From the NCBI GenBank assembly GCA_037045435.1, contig JBAOID010000031.1:62001-126000 (forward strand): a DNA stretch of 64,000 bases, in the 5' to 3' direction. Source of the DNA: CBDUEF01 sp018063485. GTDB lineage: Bacteria; Pseudomonadota; Alphaproteobacteria; Rhodobacterales; Rhodobacteraceae. Positions 1 to 8,873 of this stretch are shown here, one piece after another. A model generated the notes under the pieces. It worked only from the letters and a program-made list of their open reading frames with translations. It made no database searches and was not told where the DNA came from. Positions within the stretch are counted from its first letter, which is position 1. Each line of letters starts with the position of its first letter. The position numbers and the translations under genes were made by a program.

Positions 1-652
1 TTTTCGCAGCCACTATGCTGCCTGCCGCGATGACCGGACCGGTCGGCGCGCCAGTGGGCGAGCCGCCTTTGGGTTCAAGGCTGACGGCCAGTACAAGACC
101 GGTTTGCGCATCGGGCAGGGTGAAGGTGCCGCGCGCGCCGCTGATCAGACCCAATGAGACGGGGGCGGCATCGCCGATGATCAGCCAAAGCTCGTGCGAG
201 TGTTCGGTATCCGAGCCGTCACCTGCGCTGCGGGTCAGGGTCAACTCGTGGCCGGAAATCACCGCCTCGTAGAGAAGCGGCGAGTTTTCGGCCGAGAGCG
301 AGGCCAGATATTCGGGTTTGGCCTGCGAGAAGAACACGAAAGCCGCCAGCGCGAGAATCGCTGCCGACGACAGGCCAAGGCCGATAAGGGCGGTGAACCA
401 GTTGCGCTTCACCCGCTCTGGACGCGGGAACAGCCGGGCCTCGATCTTGGGCATGACATCGGGGGCAGGAGCATCCGCGAATTCTTCGTTCAGACCGGAC
501 AGGCGATTTTCCCAATCTTGCACCAATGCCGCAAAAACCGCATCGGTTTTCAGCCGTGCCTCAAGTGTGCTGCGAGTTTGCAGATCAACCCCGCCCAACA
601 CATATTCGGCGGCGAGGAAATCATCATCCTGATCAAGGGGCAGATCGCTCAT
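1..652 (-). CDS. Membrane anti-sigma factor, RskA/ChrR-like (3' end cut by window)
   Basis: Probable anti-sigma factor holding the ECF sigma factor encoded just upstream. The reading frame begins MSDLPLDQDDD at 652 and stays open to base 1, so the C-terminus lies outside the window. About 216 residues are visible: an N-terminal cytoplasmic stretch (1-90), one hydrophobic helix (about 95-115, AALIGLGLSSAAILALA-type) and a C-terminal domain of the RskA type that begins near ENSPLLYEAV. The start ATG overlaps the sigma-factor stop as ATGA, which indicates translational coupling and a sigma/anti-sigma pair. The membrane helix predicts a periplasmic sensing domain. I saw no HxxxCxxC zinc anti-sigma motif, so the RskA-like class fits better than the ZAS class. 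Confidence 0.8.
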   Translation of the reverse strand, partial: MSDLPLDQDDDFLAAEYVLGGVDLQTRSTLEARLKTDAVFAALVQDWENRLSGLNEEFADAPAPDVMPKIEARLFPRPERVKRNWFTALIGLGLSSAAILALAAFVFFSQAKPEYLASLSAENSPLLYEAVISGHELTLTRSAGDGSDTEHSHELWLIIGDAAPVSLGLISGARGTFTLPDAQTGLVLAVSLEPKGGSPTGAPTGPVIAAGSIVAAK

Positions 653-1191
653 GTCTCCATGCACTCCTTGAGGCGCTGCAACGACCGGCGCAGCCAGGTG
701 CGCATGGTGTTCAGCGGCACATCGAAGCGGGCGGCAAGATCACTATAGGACTGACCGTCAAGATAGGCGCCGCGCAGGGCCTGGGCGCGGTCAACCTCAA
801 GCGTGTCGAAACACTCGTTGATCCGGCGCGCCTCGCCCTGCGCGATCAGACGGGTTTCGGCGCGCGGCGTGGTATCGGCCACCGCCTCCATCGCGGCATC
901 ATCTGAAGCAGTGCGTTCGGACCTCTGGCGCAAACGGTCAATCGCCAGATTGCGCGACAGGGCGATCATCCATGTCATGCCACGGCCCTTGGCGGGATCA
1001 AACCGCCCCGCGCGCAGCCAGACTCTGGTGAAAACCTCTTGCAACGCATCCTCCGCCTCTGATCGGTTGTTCAAGATACGCAGCAACACGCCCATAAGTT
1101 TCGCAGCAGAGGCGGAATAAAGATCACGAAAGGCCGCACGATCCTGTGCGGCGCATCTTTCCAGCAAAGGCGCGATAGGGTCATCTTCCAT
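649..1191 (-). CDS. ECF-family RNA polymerase sigma factor (SigK-like)
   Basis: Alternative sigma factor of 180 residues. Region 2 lies at about 25-95, with the region 2.1/2.2 motif EAEDALQEVFTRVW and the region 2.4 run GRGMTWMIALSRNLAIDRL. Region 4 lies at about 125-175 (LRGAYLDGQSYSDLAARF and a C-terminal helix-turn-helix). The length is typical of ECF factors, and there is no extra C-terminal domain. The gene sits 30 bases downstream of the RACo-like gene on the same strand and overlaps the anti-sigma gene by four bases, so the pair is co-translated. Release from the membrane anti-sigma factor is the likely control. The stimulus and regulon cannot be read from the sequence. Confidence 0.9.
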   Translation of the reverse strand: MEDDPIAPLLERCAAQDRAAFRDLYSASAAKLMGVLLRILNNRSEAEDALQEVFTRVWLRAGRFDPAKGRGMTWMIALSRNLAIDRLRQRSERTASDDAAMEAVADTTPRAETRLIAQGEARRINECFDTLEVDRAQALRGAYLDGQSYSDLAARFDVPLNTMRTWLRRSLQRLKECMET

Positions 1192-1221
1192 CCTGCGACC
1201 CTATCGCAAGGGCTGCGCCCG

Positions 1222-3261
1222 TCAACCCCGCCGCCTTTTGCGTGCGCCGCCATCCCCCGAGCCTTGGGTATTGAAGCTGACATCGGGCAGGGTGACGACC
1301 CGCATCAACTCGGGAAAAAGCTCGACTGAATTCGGGATCGCAGTGGCATTGACGAAATGCTCTTGAAAGCGCGGCTCAAGCGCCGTTTCAAGTTTGTGAA
1401 TATGGTGCACGGTGTCTTCGATCTCGTTGCGAGCGGCGACATTGCACAAGGCAATCCGCGCACCGGTTCCGGCGGCATTGCCAGCCGATGTCACCTTATC
1501 CAGCGGCACATCGGGGATCATGCCCAAAACCATGGCGTGTTTGGCACTGATATGGGCACCAAAAGCCCCGGCCAGCACCACCCGGTCAACGGTTTCAATG
1601 CCCATCGTATCCATCAGCAACTTGGCGCCGGCGTAAAGCGCGGCCTTGCCCAATTGAATGGCACGGATGTCGCCTTGGGTGACGGTGATCTTTGGCCCGC
1701 CTTCAAGGGTTGCATCATGTAGAACGTAAGAATTGGTGCGTCCCTCGGGTATGCAGCGCCAGGTTCCGGTCTGCTCGACACTGCCGATCAGACCGGTCTG
1801 ATCGAGCAATCCGGCCAGCCGCATCTCGGCGATGACCTCGATGATGCCTGAGCCGCAAATTCCGGTGATCCCGATGCTTGCGGTTGCCTCAGCAAAGCCG
1901 GGATCGTCAGACCACAGATCCGAGCCGATCACCCGAAAGCGCGGTTCCTTGGTGATAGGGTCAATCTCGACTCGCTCAATCGCGCCGGGGGCGGCACGCT
2001 GGCCCGCCGAAATTTGCGCACCTTCAAAGGCGGGACCGGTGGGCGAGGAACAGGCCAATACGCGGGTTTCATTGCCAAGCAACAATTCGGCATTGGTGCC
2101 AACATCAACAACCAGAACCATATCCTTGGATTTGTTAGGTTCTTCGGAAAGTGCCACGGCTGCACTGTCAGCTCCGACATGACCCGCGATACAGGGCAGG
2201 ATATAGACACGCGCCGAAGGATTCACCGAAGTCAGATCCAATTCGCGCGCATCAAGCGACAGGCTGTCCGAGGTGGCAAGCGCAAAGGGGGCCTGGCCCA
2301 GTTCCACCGGATCAATCCCCAGCAACAGATGGTGCATCACGGGATTGCACACGATCACCAGTTCATAGATCGAGCGCGGGTCAACACCGGCCTGAGTGAC
2401 GATTTCCTGAAACAGGCTGCTGATCGCCTGACGCACGGCCGAGGTCATTTCCACATCGCCGCCGGGGTTCATCATCGAATAGGATACCCGGCTCATCAGA
2501 TCTTCGCCAAAGCGGATTTGTGGGTTCATCACTCCAGACGAGGCCAGAACCGCACCATCGGTCAAATCGCACAGATGGGCGGCGATGGTGGTGGACCCCA
2601 GATCAATCGCGAAGCCCAACAGACGGCCTTCGTGAAAGCCGGGCCAGATATCAAGGACGCGGTGTTGTGGATCATGGTTGCCCTTGTGGAGCGCGACCGT
2701 GACCTTCCAGAGGCCTTTGCGCAATGCCGGTTGCAAGCGGCGCATCAAAGTGAGTTCCGCGGTTATTCCCTCGATCCCCCATTGTTCGCGCAAAGCACGC
2801 GCTAGGCGCTCAAAATCGCCGGTCGGCACATGCATGTCGGGCTCTTCAACCTCGACATAGTAAAGCCGGGTTGCCGGGTCCATCACGATGTCGCGCACGG
2901 TGGCGGATTTGCGGATCACCTGTTTATGCACCTGCAATTCCGGCGGCACGTCGATGACCACATCGCCCATCACCTTGGCCTGACAGCCCAAACGCCGCCC
3001 ATCCAGCATCCCGCGCTTGGATTTATAGCGCTCTTCGACCGCGTTCCATTCGGACAGGGCGTCTTCGGCCACAGTCACGCCATGCTTGGCAAACTCGCCA
3101 TAGCCGGGGGTGATCTGGCATTTCGAACAAATCCCGCGCCCACCGCAGACCGAATCAAGATCAACCCCCAATTGACGCGCAACCGTCAGCACCGGAGTGC
3201 CCAATGCAAAGCGGCCACGTTTTCCCGAAGGGGTAAAGATTACCAAGGCGTCGTCGGTCAT
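1222..3261 (-). CDS. 2Fe-2S ferredoxin/ASKHA protein, RACo-like corrinoid reductive activator (DUF4445)
   Basis: ATP-dependent reductive activator of corrinoid proteins, by family resemblance. The N-terminal ferredoxin domain (1-100) has the 2Fe-2S cysteines C39, C45, C48 and C93. A linker/middle domain follows. The C-terminal ASKHA ATPase-like domain has FAIDLGSTTIAAHL, VLVVDVGTNAELLLG and SPTGPAFEGAQI. The start chosen is the ATG at 3261 (MTDDALVIF), giving 679 residues as in the family. The longer upstream frame overlaps the cupin gene and reads as low-complexity arginine-rich sequence. The cupin gene lies 23 bases upstream. Related proteins in this family usually stand beside corrinoid methyltransferases and B12-binding proteins, and none is visible in this window. 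Confidence 0.87.
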   Translation of the reverse strand: MTDDALVIFTPSGKRGRFALGTPVLTVARQLGVDLDSVCGGRGICSKCQITPGYGEFAKHGVTVAEDALSEWNAVEERYKSKRGMLDGRRLGCQAKVMGDVVIDVPPELQVHKQVIRKSATVRDIVMDPATRLYYVEVEEPDMHVPTGDFERLARALREQWGIEGITAELTLMRRLQPALRKGLWKVTVALHKGNHDPQHRVLDIWPGFHEGRLLGFAIDLGSTTIAAHLCDLTDGAVLASSGVMNPQIRFGEDLMSRVSYSMMNPGGDVEMTSAVRQAISSLFQEIVTQAGVDPRSIYELVIVCNPVMHHLLLGIDPVELGQAPFALATSDSLSLDARELDLTSVNPSARVYILPCIAGHVGADSAAVALSEEPNKSKDMVLVVDVGTNAELLLGNETRVLACSSPTGPAFEGAQISAGQRAAPGAIERVEIDPITKEPRFRVIGSDLWSDDPGFAEATASIGITGICGSGIIEVIAEMRLAGLLDQTGLIGSVEQTGTWRCIPEGRTNSYVLHDATLEGGPKITVTQGDIRAIQLGKAALYAGAKLLMDTMGIETVDRVVLAGAFGAHISAKHAMVLGMIPDVPLDKVTSAGNAAGTGARIALCNVAARNEIEDTVHHIHKLETALEPRFQEHFVNATAIPNSVELFPELMRVVTLPDVSFNTQGSGDGGARKRRRG

Positions 3262-3284
3262 GGGAGAGGTCTTTCTGTGTGGTC

Positions 3285-3782
3285 TCAGGGGGCGGTGTCG
3301 TCGATGAAGTTGTAAACGATGTCGGAAAATGCGTCGCAGGCAAAGCTGTAGAACCAGCGGCAAGATTGATCGGTCATGGGCACCCCATGCACCGCGCCGC
3401 CGGGAATGAACAGGGCCACGCCGGGTTTCAGGCGATGAACCGTGCCGTCGATGATCACATCCGCCTCGCCTTCGATGCCGAAATAGATTTCCGGGTCGGG
3501 ATGGGAATGCGGGGCAAAGCTGTCACCAGCCGACATGATGGCGATGCCGCAAACCATCGACTCGGTCGGTGTCAACCCGGCCGACAGCAGGGTTTTCCAA
3601 CGCACGGTGCCGCGCATGGAATTGGCCCAGCTTTCCTCGGCCACCAGGGACTGATCCACCAGAACGGCGGGGCGGGTCTGATGTTGCGCAATGATTTCCG
3701 CCGGTGACGTGGCCAAAGCGCTCTCGGCAACCGGCAAGTTTTCTGGCGCGGGCAGATCAGATGGCTGGATATGAGGAATCAA
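3285..3782 (-). CDS. Cupin-domain protein of unknown substrate
   Basis: Small beta-barrel protein of 165 residues with a single cupin_2-type domain at about 75-140. The metal-binding pattern is visible as H92, H94 and E98 in PHSHPDPEIYF, followed by H132 in GGAVHGV. It is probably a metal-dependent enzyme or small-molecule sensor. It lies 23 bases upstream of the RACo-like gene on the same strand, which suggests co-transcription. Some short cupins of marine relatives are DMSP lyases (DddW/DddQ/DddL types) with the same kind of metal triad, but I do not recognise this sequence as one of them. The N-terminal 60 residues look alpha-helical and are not assigned. Confidence 0.75.
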   Translation of the reverse strand: MIPHIQPSDLPAPENLPVAESALATSPAEIIAQHQTRPAVLVDQSLVAEESWANSMRGTVRWKTLLSAGLTPTESMVCGIAIMSAGDSFAPHSHPDPEIYFGIEGEADVIIDGTVHRLKPGVALFIPGGAVHGVPMTDQSCRWFYSFACDAFSDIVYNFIDDTAP

Positions 3783-3888
3783 GACCGGCTAAGCCCCAAA
3801 GGTGCGACAGTCCTGTTCTATGCCGCAAAGATATGGCAGCAATGTCAGATAACGGCATTTTTGGACACATCAGCGGCCAAGCCCTGTT

Positions 3889-4972
3889 TCAATCGGTGCG
3901 AAACTGTTTGGCCAGCTTCAGTCCCTGGCCCTGATAATTGGACGCGATACCCGCGCCATATAGCGTTTCGGGCCGCTCGGACATCCGCTCATAGACCAGA
4001 CGACCGACGATCTGCCCATGTTCCAGCACAAAAGGGGCTTCATGGCAGCGCACTTCCAAAACGCCACGACTGCCCGCACCGCCCGCCGCCGCATGGCCGA
4101 AACCAGGATCGAAAAACCCCGCATAATGCACGCGAAATTCGCCCACCATGGCAAGGAAGGGCGCCATTTCGGCGGCGTAATCTGGCGGGATCGTCACCGC
4201 CTCGCGGCTGACCAGAATATAGAAGGCACCGGGATCGAGGATGATATGGCCATCCGAGGAATGGATCTCCTCCCAGAAATCGCGGGCGCGATAATGGCCG
4301 ACAAGATCAAGATCGACCACGCCGGTGTGCGGCTTGGCGCGGTAGCCGACCAGATCGCCCGCAGCCGGACGTAGATCGACCGAAAAGCCAAGGCCTTCGG
4401 AAATCACCGCCTCGCCCGAAACCAAAGGTTCGGCGCGCGTGCAGAGTCAGCAGTTCAGGATCAGTTAGAACGGACTGACCCTGACGGAAGCGGATTTGAT
4501 TCAGGCGCTGGCCCGCACGCACCAATACGGAAAAACTCTTCGGACAGACCTCGGCAAAAAGCGGGCCGTGATAGCCCTCGGGGATGCGGTCAAACTCGGT
4601 GCCGCCATCGGTGATGGTGCGGGTCAAAAGATCAAGCCTGCCAGTCGAGCTTTTGGCATTGGCGACAGCGGTGATGCCTTGGGGCAGGGCGAGACGCTCC
4701 ATCAGCGGGATCACATAGACGCAGCCTTTCTCCAGCACCGCACCAGAGGACAGATCAACCCGGTGCATCTCGAACTCGGCCAGACGTTCGGCCACGGTGC
4801 GGCCGGTGCCTGTAAGAAACGAGGCGCGGACGCGGTAGGCGGTGGCCCCAAGGCGCAGATCAAGGCTGGCGGGCTGCACTTGCGCGGCCACTATCGCAGG
4901 CGTTGCCGCAATCGCGCCCGATTGGATCAACTCACGCAGCTTTTGAGCGGGCAAAACACCCCGTTGGGCCAT
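3889..4972 (-). CDS. dcd: 2'-deoxycytidine 5'-triphosphate deaminase (frameshifted)
   Basis: Converts dCTP to dUTP for thymidylate synthesis, in the cytosol. This is the long two-module form of alphaproteobacteria, about 360 residues. The first half starts MAQRGVLPAQKL after a strong AAGGAG ribosome site at 4972 and contains VANAKSSTGRLDLL and the TEFD region. The second half continues from EPLVSGEAVIS to KQFRTD, with KPHTGVVDLDL and the VGEFRVHYAGFFDPGFG element. The two halves lie in different frames. The join is at about 4433-4440, within a GCGCGCG run, where removing one base restores LTLHA-AEPLVSG. I regard the shift as a sequence error. tRNA-Pro lies upstream on the same strand. Confidence 0.85.
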
Positions 4973-5051
4973 CACGCAGACTCCTTGCGGCACTGGCCGC
5001 TTGAAACGATACCGCCCGCCGGACCAGGGGCCAGACGGGCGGTTTCGGTTA

Positions 5052-5130
5052 TGGTCGGGCCGGAGAGATTTCGAACTCTCGACCTCCCGCCCCCCAGACG
5101 GACGCGCTAACCAGGCTGCGCTACGGCCCG
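5052..5130 (-). tRNA. tRNA-Pro (anticodon GGG)
   Basis: The reverse strand folds as a cloverleaf. The acceptor CGGGCCG pairs with CGGCCCG, with discriminator A and an encoded CCA at 5054-5052. The D-arm is GCGC...GCGC, the anticodon loop CTGGGGG carries GGG, and the T stem is GAGAG/CTCTC. The T-loop reads TTCGAAAT, eight bases instead of the usual seven (TTCGAAT). The extra base is in the ttt run at 5069-5071 on the plus strand. That is the same kind of single-base insertion seen in nearby protein genes, so the functional tRNA is probably normal. Confidence 0.88.
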
Positions 5131-5194
5131 ACACCGGGCCTACATAGCGAAATTCCGGACAAGGGCAAGCAGGAAAGCGCAGGTAAAACACGCG

Positions 5195-5975
5195 TTACGA
5201 CTGCCCGACCTGCGGGGGCTGCGACATGCGCCTTTGCAAGGTGGTCAAGCGGTCAAGCAACGGCGCGATTTCAGAGCGTTTGGCCCTAAGACCATGATCG
5301 GGCAGGGTTCTGATCTGTGCCAGAAGCTGGGCGGCCACCAAAGGCTTTAGCTCTACCACAACAGGCGTTGCGATCGGTTCCTCAGCTTTGGTCAGACTCT
5401 GGGCCACGTCATCCTCGGGCCAGATCGCGGCGATGGCCTCGGTCTGCTGCCCAAAGACGTCATCTGCCTCAACCGCGATCGGAGTTTCTGGCGCCGTTGG
5501 CCCCAGTTCAATTCCATCGAACAAAGACGGGCTGTCGGGAGCCGGTTTTCTTTCGGGCGCACGCCGCAAGGCGGTCTCCAGCACCACCACTTGCGCCGAT
5601 TCCACCTCGACGGCGGGCAGGGGCGTGGGGTCAGGTAGTGGCAAAACTCTTGAGGGCTGCACCAAGGGCTGCCTCGGCATCCTCTTCGATCATTGCAGAG
5701 TGATCATCGCCCGACAGCCCTGCGACATGGCGCACGCCCTGTTCGCGCAGCACTTTTTGAACGCCACGGATGGTCATGCCATCATCATGCAACAATCTCT
5801 TGATGCCGCTGAGCAATGCCACATCATTGGGGCGGTAATAGCGCCGCCCGCCTGCCCGTTTGACCGGGCGGATTTGTGGAAAGCGGCTTTCCCAGAACCG
5901 CAGCACATGCGCCGGTGTATCGAGAACTTCGGCCACTTCGCTGATGGTGCGGAAGGCATCAGGAGATTTGTCCAT
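5195..5975 (-). CDS. MerR-family transcriptional regulator (frameshifted C-terminal tail)
   Basis: DNA-binding regulator that ends the rpmF-plsX-fabH-ihfA operon. Residues 10-80 form a MerR winged helix: FRTISEVAEVLDTPAHVL, RFWESRFPQIRPVKRAGGR and RYYRPNDVALLSGIKRLL. The first frame stops at 5631 after LGAALKSFATT. Removing one T from the TTTT run near 5650 joins it to a second frame (LPLPDPTPLPAVEVE... to 5195). That frame supplies an acidic, proline-rich tail and a C-terminal helix, RSEIAPLLDRLTTLQRRM. Homologues in this operon normally carry such a tail, so a single gene of about 260 residues is the better model. The ligand is unknown. Confidence 0.75.
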
Positions 5976-5988
5976 CCGCTATGCGCAC

Positions 5989-6292
5989 CTATCGCTTTTT
6001 GCCAGCGGCAACGCGGTCTTTCATCAGATGCGACGGGCGGAACGTCAGCACGCGGCGCGGCGAGATCGGAACCTCATCGCCGGTTTTCGGGTTGCGACCA
6101 ACGCGCGCGGTCTTGTCGCGGACCGAAAACGTGCCAAAGGACGAGATTTTCACCGCATCACCCGAAGCCAGCGCATCCGACATGTGTTGCAAAACCGATT
6201 TCGACCAAAGTGGCGGATTTGTTGCGCGACAGGCCCACTTCGCGAAAGACGGCCTCGCTCAGATCCATGCGCGTCAATGTCTTTTCACTCAT
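5989..6292 (-). CDS. ihfA: Integration host factor subunit alpha (frameshifted)
   Basis: DNA-bending nucleoid protein of about 100 residues that acts as a heterodimer with IhfB. It starts MSEKTLTRMDLSEAVF at 6292. The HU/IHF signature follows: ISSFGTFSVRDKTARVGRNP, then SPRRVLTFRPSHLMKDRV. The frame breaks at a ttt run (6199-6201, plus strand). Deleting one base gives ATLVESVLQHMSDAL, the expected IhfA sequence, and also turns GATTTCG into GATTCG. I treat this as a sequence error in an intact gene. It lies in the order fabH-ihfA-merR typical of Rhodobacteraceae. Confidence 0.9.
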
Positions 6293-6391
6293 TTCATCCC
6301 CCCGGATTTTCGTGCAGCATGCGCGGGATAGAATTGCGAGTCAATAACAGTGGCTTGGCAGGTGTTCTTTATTCAGATTGTTGCCGATGCT

Positions 6392-7364
6392 TCACCAACG
6401 CAAAACCACCGAGCCCCAGGCCAGGCCGCCGCCGATAGCCTCGGTGACGATCAGATCGCCGGGTTTGATCTGCCCCCGGTCGCGCCCGACCGATAGCGCC
6501 AGCGGAATTGACGCGGCCGAGGTATTGCCGTGATCCTGCACGGTAACAACCACGCGCTCCATTGGAACCTGCATGCGTTTGGCAGTGCCCTCGATGATGC
6601 GCAAATTGGCCTGATGTGGCACAATCCAATCGACATCACCGCCATTCAGCCCGATTTTCTCCAAGCAGGTATGGGCAGTTTGTGCAAGTTTTTCAATGGC
6701 ATGGCGGAATACCTCTTTGCCCTCCATGCGCAAGTGCCCGATCGTCCCGGTCGAGGTACCGCCATCGACGTAAAGGATGTCCTTGTAGCGGCCATCGCTG
6801 TTGAGATCGGTGGCCAGAATGCCGCGATCATCGGTGCTGCCGGTGCCCTCTGCGGCTTCAAGCACCAGCGCGCCGGCCCCGTCGCCGAACAAGACGCAGG
6901 TGGAGCGGTCGGTCCAATCCATCAGCCGCGAGAATGTTTCGGCTCCGATCACCAGCACGCGTTTGGCCTGTCCGGTGACAGATCAGCGCGTTGGCGGTGG
7001 TCAGCGCATAAACGAATCCCGCACAGACGGCCTGCAGATCAAAGGCAAAACCGCGCGTCATGCCCAGCGCGCCCTGGATCATCGTGGCGGTAGAGGGAAA
7101 GGTCAGATCGGCGGTGGAGGTGGCGACGATGATTGCATCAATGTCATCAGCTTGCAGCCCGGCATCGGCAAGGGCTGCAAGAGCGGCGCGGGTGCCAAGA
7201 TCGGAGGTGGTTTGGCCAACGGCTGCGAAATGGCGCCGCTCGATCCCGGAACGGCTGCGAATCCATTCGTCCGAGGTTTCAACAAGCGATTCAAGATCGG
7301 CATTGGCCACAACCCGCTCGGGCAGATAATGCCCAACGCCTTTGACCACAGCGCGTATTGTCAT
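6392..7364 (-). CDS. fabH: 3-oxoacyl-ACP synthase III (frameshifted)
   Basis: Condenses acetyl-CoA with malonyl-ACP to start fatty-acid synthesis. The N-terminal half (MTIRAVVKGVGHYLPERVV) carries the active-site C114 in DLQAVCAGF. The C-terminal half carries the catalytic His in WIVPHQANLRI and Asn in VQDHGNTSAAS. The halves are in different frames. The shift is near 6973-6979, where ANALICH should run directly into GQAKRVLVIGAE after removal of one base. The combined length, about 323 residues, is normal. The ATG overlaps the plsX stop (ATGA), so it is coupled to plsX. Confidence 0.92.
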
Positions 7365-8470
7365 TCTGTGGTTCCTGCTTCCACCCCAATCGAGACCACA
7401 TCCTGCCCCGCCAATCCCGCCGATGCAACCCGCGCAGCAAGGCGTTGCAAAAAGTCCGCCCCAACCAGTTGGATCGCAAGGCTGATGGCTGCGGCAACCC
7501 CGGTGGCATCGGCAGAGCCATGCGATTTCACCACGGTGCCATTCAACCCCAGAAACACCCCCCCGTTGACGCGGCGCGGATCAATGCGTTTTTGCAGCCG
7601 CTTCAAGGGGATAAGCGCCAGAACTGCGGCAAGGCGCGAGATCAGGCTGGATTTGAATTCCTGTCGCAGGAAATCGGAAATCAACTTGGCGGTGCCCTCG
7701 CCGGTCTTCAACGCAATGTTGCCGGTGAAGCCGTCGGTGACGATCACATCGACACGATCAGAAGGAATATCGCCGCCTTCGACAAAGCCGACAAAATCAT
7801 AAGAGCCAACCTCGGCAGCAAGGGCGAGTTTGGCATGGGCGAGTTTCAACTCGGCCCGGCCCTTGTGCTCTTCGGTGCCGACATTCAGCAGGCCAACGCG
7901 CGGGTGAGAGATGTTCAGACCATTGCGGGCGTAAGAGGCACCCATGGCCGCAAATTGCAACAGATCATCGGCCTCGGCCTTGATGTCGGCGCCAACGTCG
8001 AGCATCAGATTGAAGCCGCCGGGATTGCGCGAAGGCCAAAGGCAGGCAATGGCGGGGCGGTTCACGCCGGGCAGTTTGCGCAGGCGGATCATCGAAATCG
8101 CCATCAATGCACCGGTGTTGCCGCAAGACACTGCCGCACCAGACTCGCCCGATTTCACCGAATTGATGCAAGACCACATTGACGTGCCTTCGCCGTGGCG
8201 CATCACCTGACTGGGTTTGTCCTGCATTGTGACCACGCGGTCGGCGTGGCGCAGGGTGATCCGATCAGCGATTTCAGGGTGCTTGGCCAGAAGCCGCGAC
8301 AGTTCTGCCTGATCGCCGTGCAGCACGAAATGCGCCGCTGGATGTGCCTTGGCGCACAGCGCCAGACCGGCAACAACCGTTGCCGCACCGCGATCACCGC
8401 CCATCGCGTCGATGGAAATCACCGTGCGCGGCACGCCTGCAAGGGTCGGGCTATCGGTTCCGCTGACCAT
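7361..8470 (-). CDS. plsX: Phosphate acyltransferase PlsX
   Basis: Makes acyl-phosphate from acyl-ACP for the PlsY step of phosphatidic acid synthesis, at the cytoplasmic face of the membrane. The gene encodes 369 residues, uninterrupted. Family landmarks are VISIDAMGGDRG near the N-terminus, CGNTGALMAI at about 125, VGTEEHKG and IVTDGFTGNIALKTGEG. The start at 8470 (MVSGTDS) has no strong ribosome site, so a slightly different start is possible. It sits between rpmF and fabH, the conserved order that links ribosome and phospholipid/fatty-acid genes. Confidence 0.95.
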   Translation of the reverse strand: MVSGTDSPTLAGVPRTVISIDAMGGDRGAATVVAGLALCAKAHPAAHFVLHGDQAELSRLLAKHPEIADRITLRHADRVVTMQDKPSQVMRHGEGTSMWSCINSVKSGESGAAVSCGNTGALMAISMIRLRKLPGVNRPAIACLWPSRNPGGFNLMLDVGADIKAEADDLLQFAAMGASYARNGLNISHPRVGLLNVGTEEHKGRAELKLAHAKLALAAEVGSYDFVGFVEGGDIPSDRVDVIVTDGFTGNIALKTGEGTAKLISDFLRQEFKSSLISRLAAVLALIPLKRLQKRIDPRRVNGGVFLGLNGTVVKSHGSADATGVAAAISLAIQLVGADFLQRLAARVASAGLAGQDVVSIGVEAGTTE

Positions 8471-8493
8471 TGGTCAGGCGTGCGTGGCGCGGC

Positions 8494-8700
8494 TTACGCC
8501 GCGTCCTCGTCAACATCGCTGGCCTGCGCCACGGCAACAACTTCGCGGGAATCATAGTGACCACAAGACGGGCAAACATGATGCGGGCGCTTCAATTCGC
8601 CGCAGTTCGAGCATTCATTGGGATTGCCGGCGACCAGAGCGTCATGCGCCCGGCGCATGTTGCGGCGCGATTTGGTGGTGCGGTTCTGCGGGACAGCCAT
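8494..8700 (-). CDS. rpmF: 50S ribosomal protein L32
   Basis: Large-subunit ribosomal protein of 68 residues. It has the basic N-terminus MAVPQNRTTKSRRNMRRAHD and two CxxC pairs, CSNCGELKRPHHVCPSCG, the zinc-ribbon form of L32. It ends in an acidic tail. A GAGG ribosome site precedes the ATG at 8700. It lies 173 bases downstream of the DUF177 gene and 23 bases upstream of plsX, the usual yceD-rpmF-plsX-fabH order. Intact. Confidence 0.97.
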   Translation of the reverse strand: MAVPQNRTTKSRRNMRRAHDALVAGNPNECSNCGELKRPHHVCPSCGHYDSREVVAVAQASDVDEDAA

Positions 8701-8873
8701 GTCTCGACCTCGATAACTGGGGGACAGGCCCCGGATTTTCTATTGCTGATCAGCTACTTGCCCAATACAGGACAAGCCGCATCGCAGCCTGTGAATGAGG
8801 CGCGGAACATAGCCGGATTCTTGCTGGGTGCAAGCCCCTTTCTAAGGACTTGCAGAACTTGCCCGAAACCGAC

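Noticed and set aside
3262..3363. Longer N-terminus for the RACo-like protein.
   Set aside because: It would overlap the cupin gene and encode an arginine/histidine-rich stretch without homology. The conserved ferredoxin domain begins at the ATG at 3261.
5388..6347. Plus-strand open frame over merR and ihfA (about 319 residues).
   Set aside because: It is antisense to two recognised genes and its protein has no family features.
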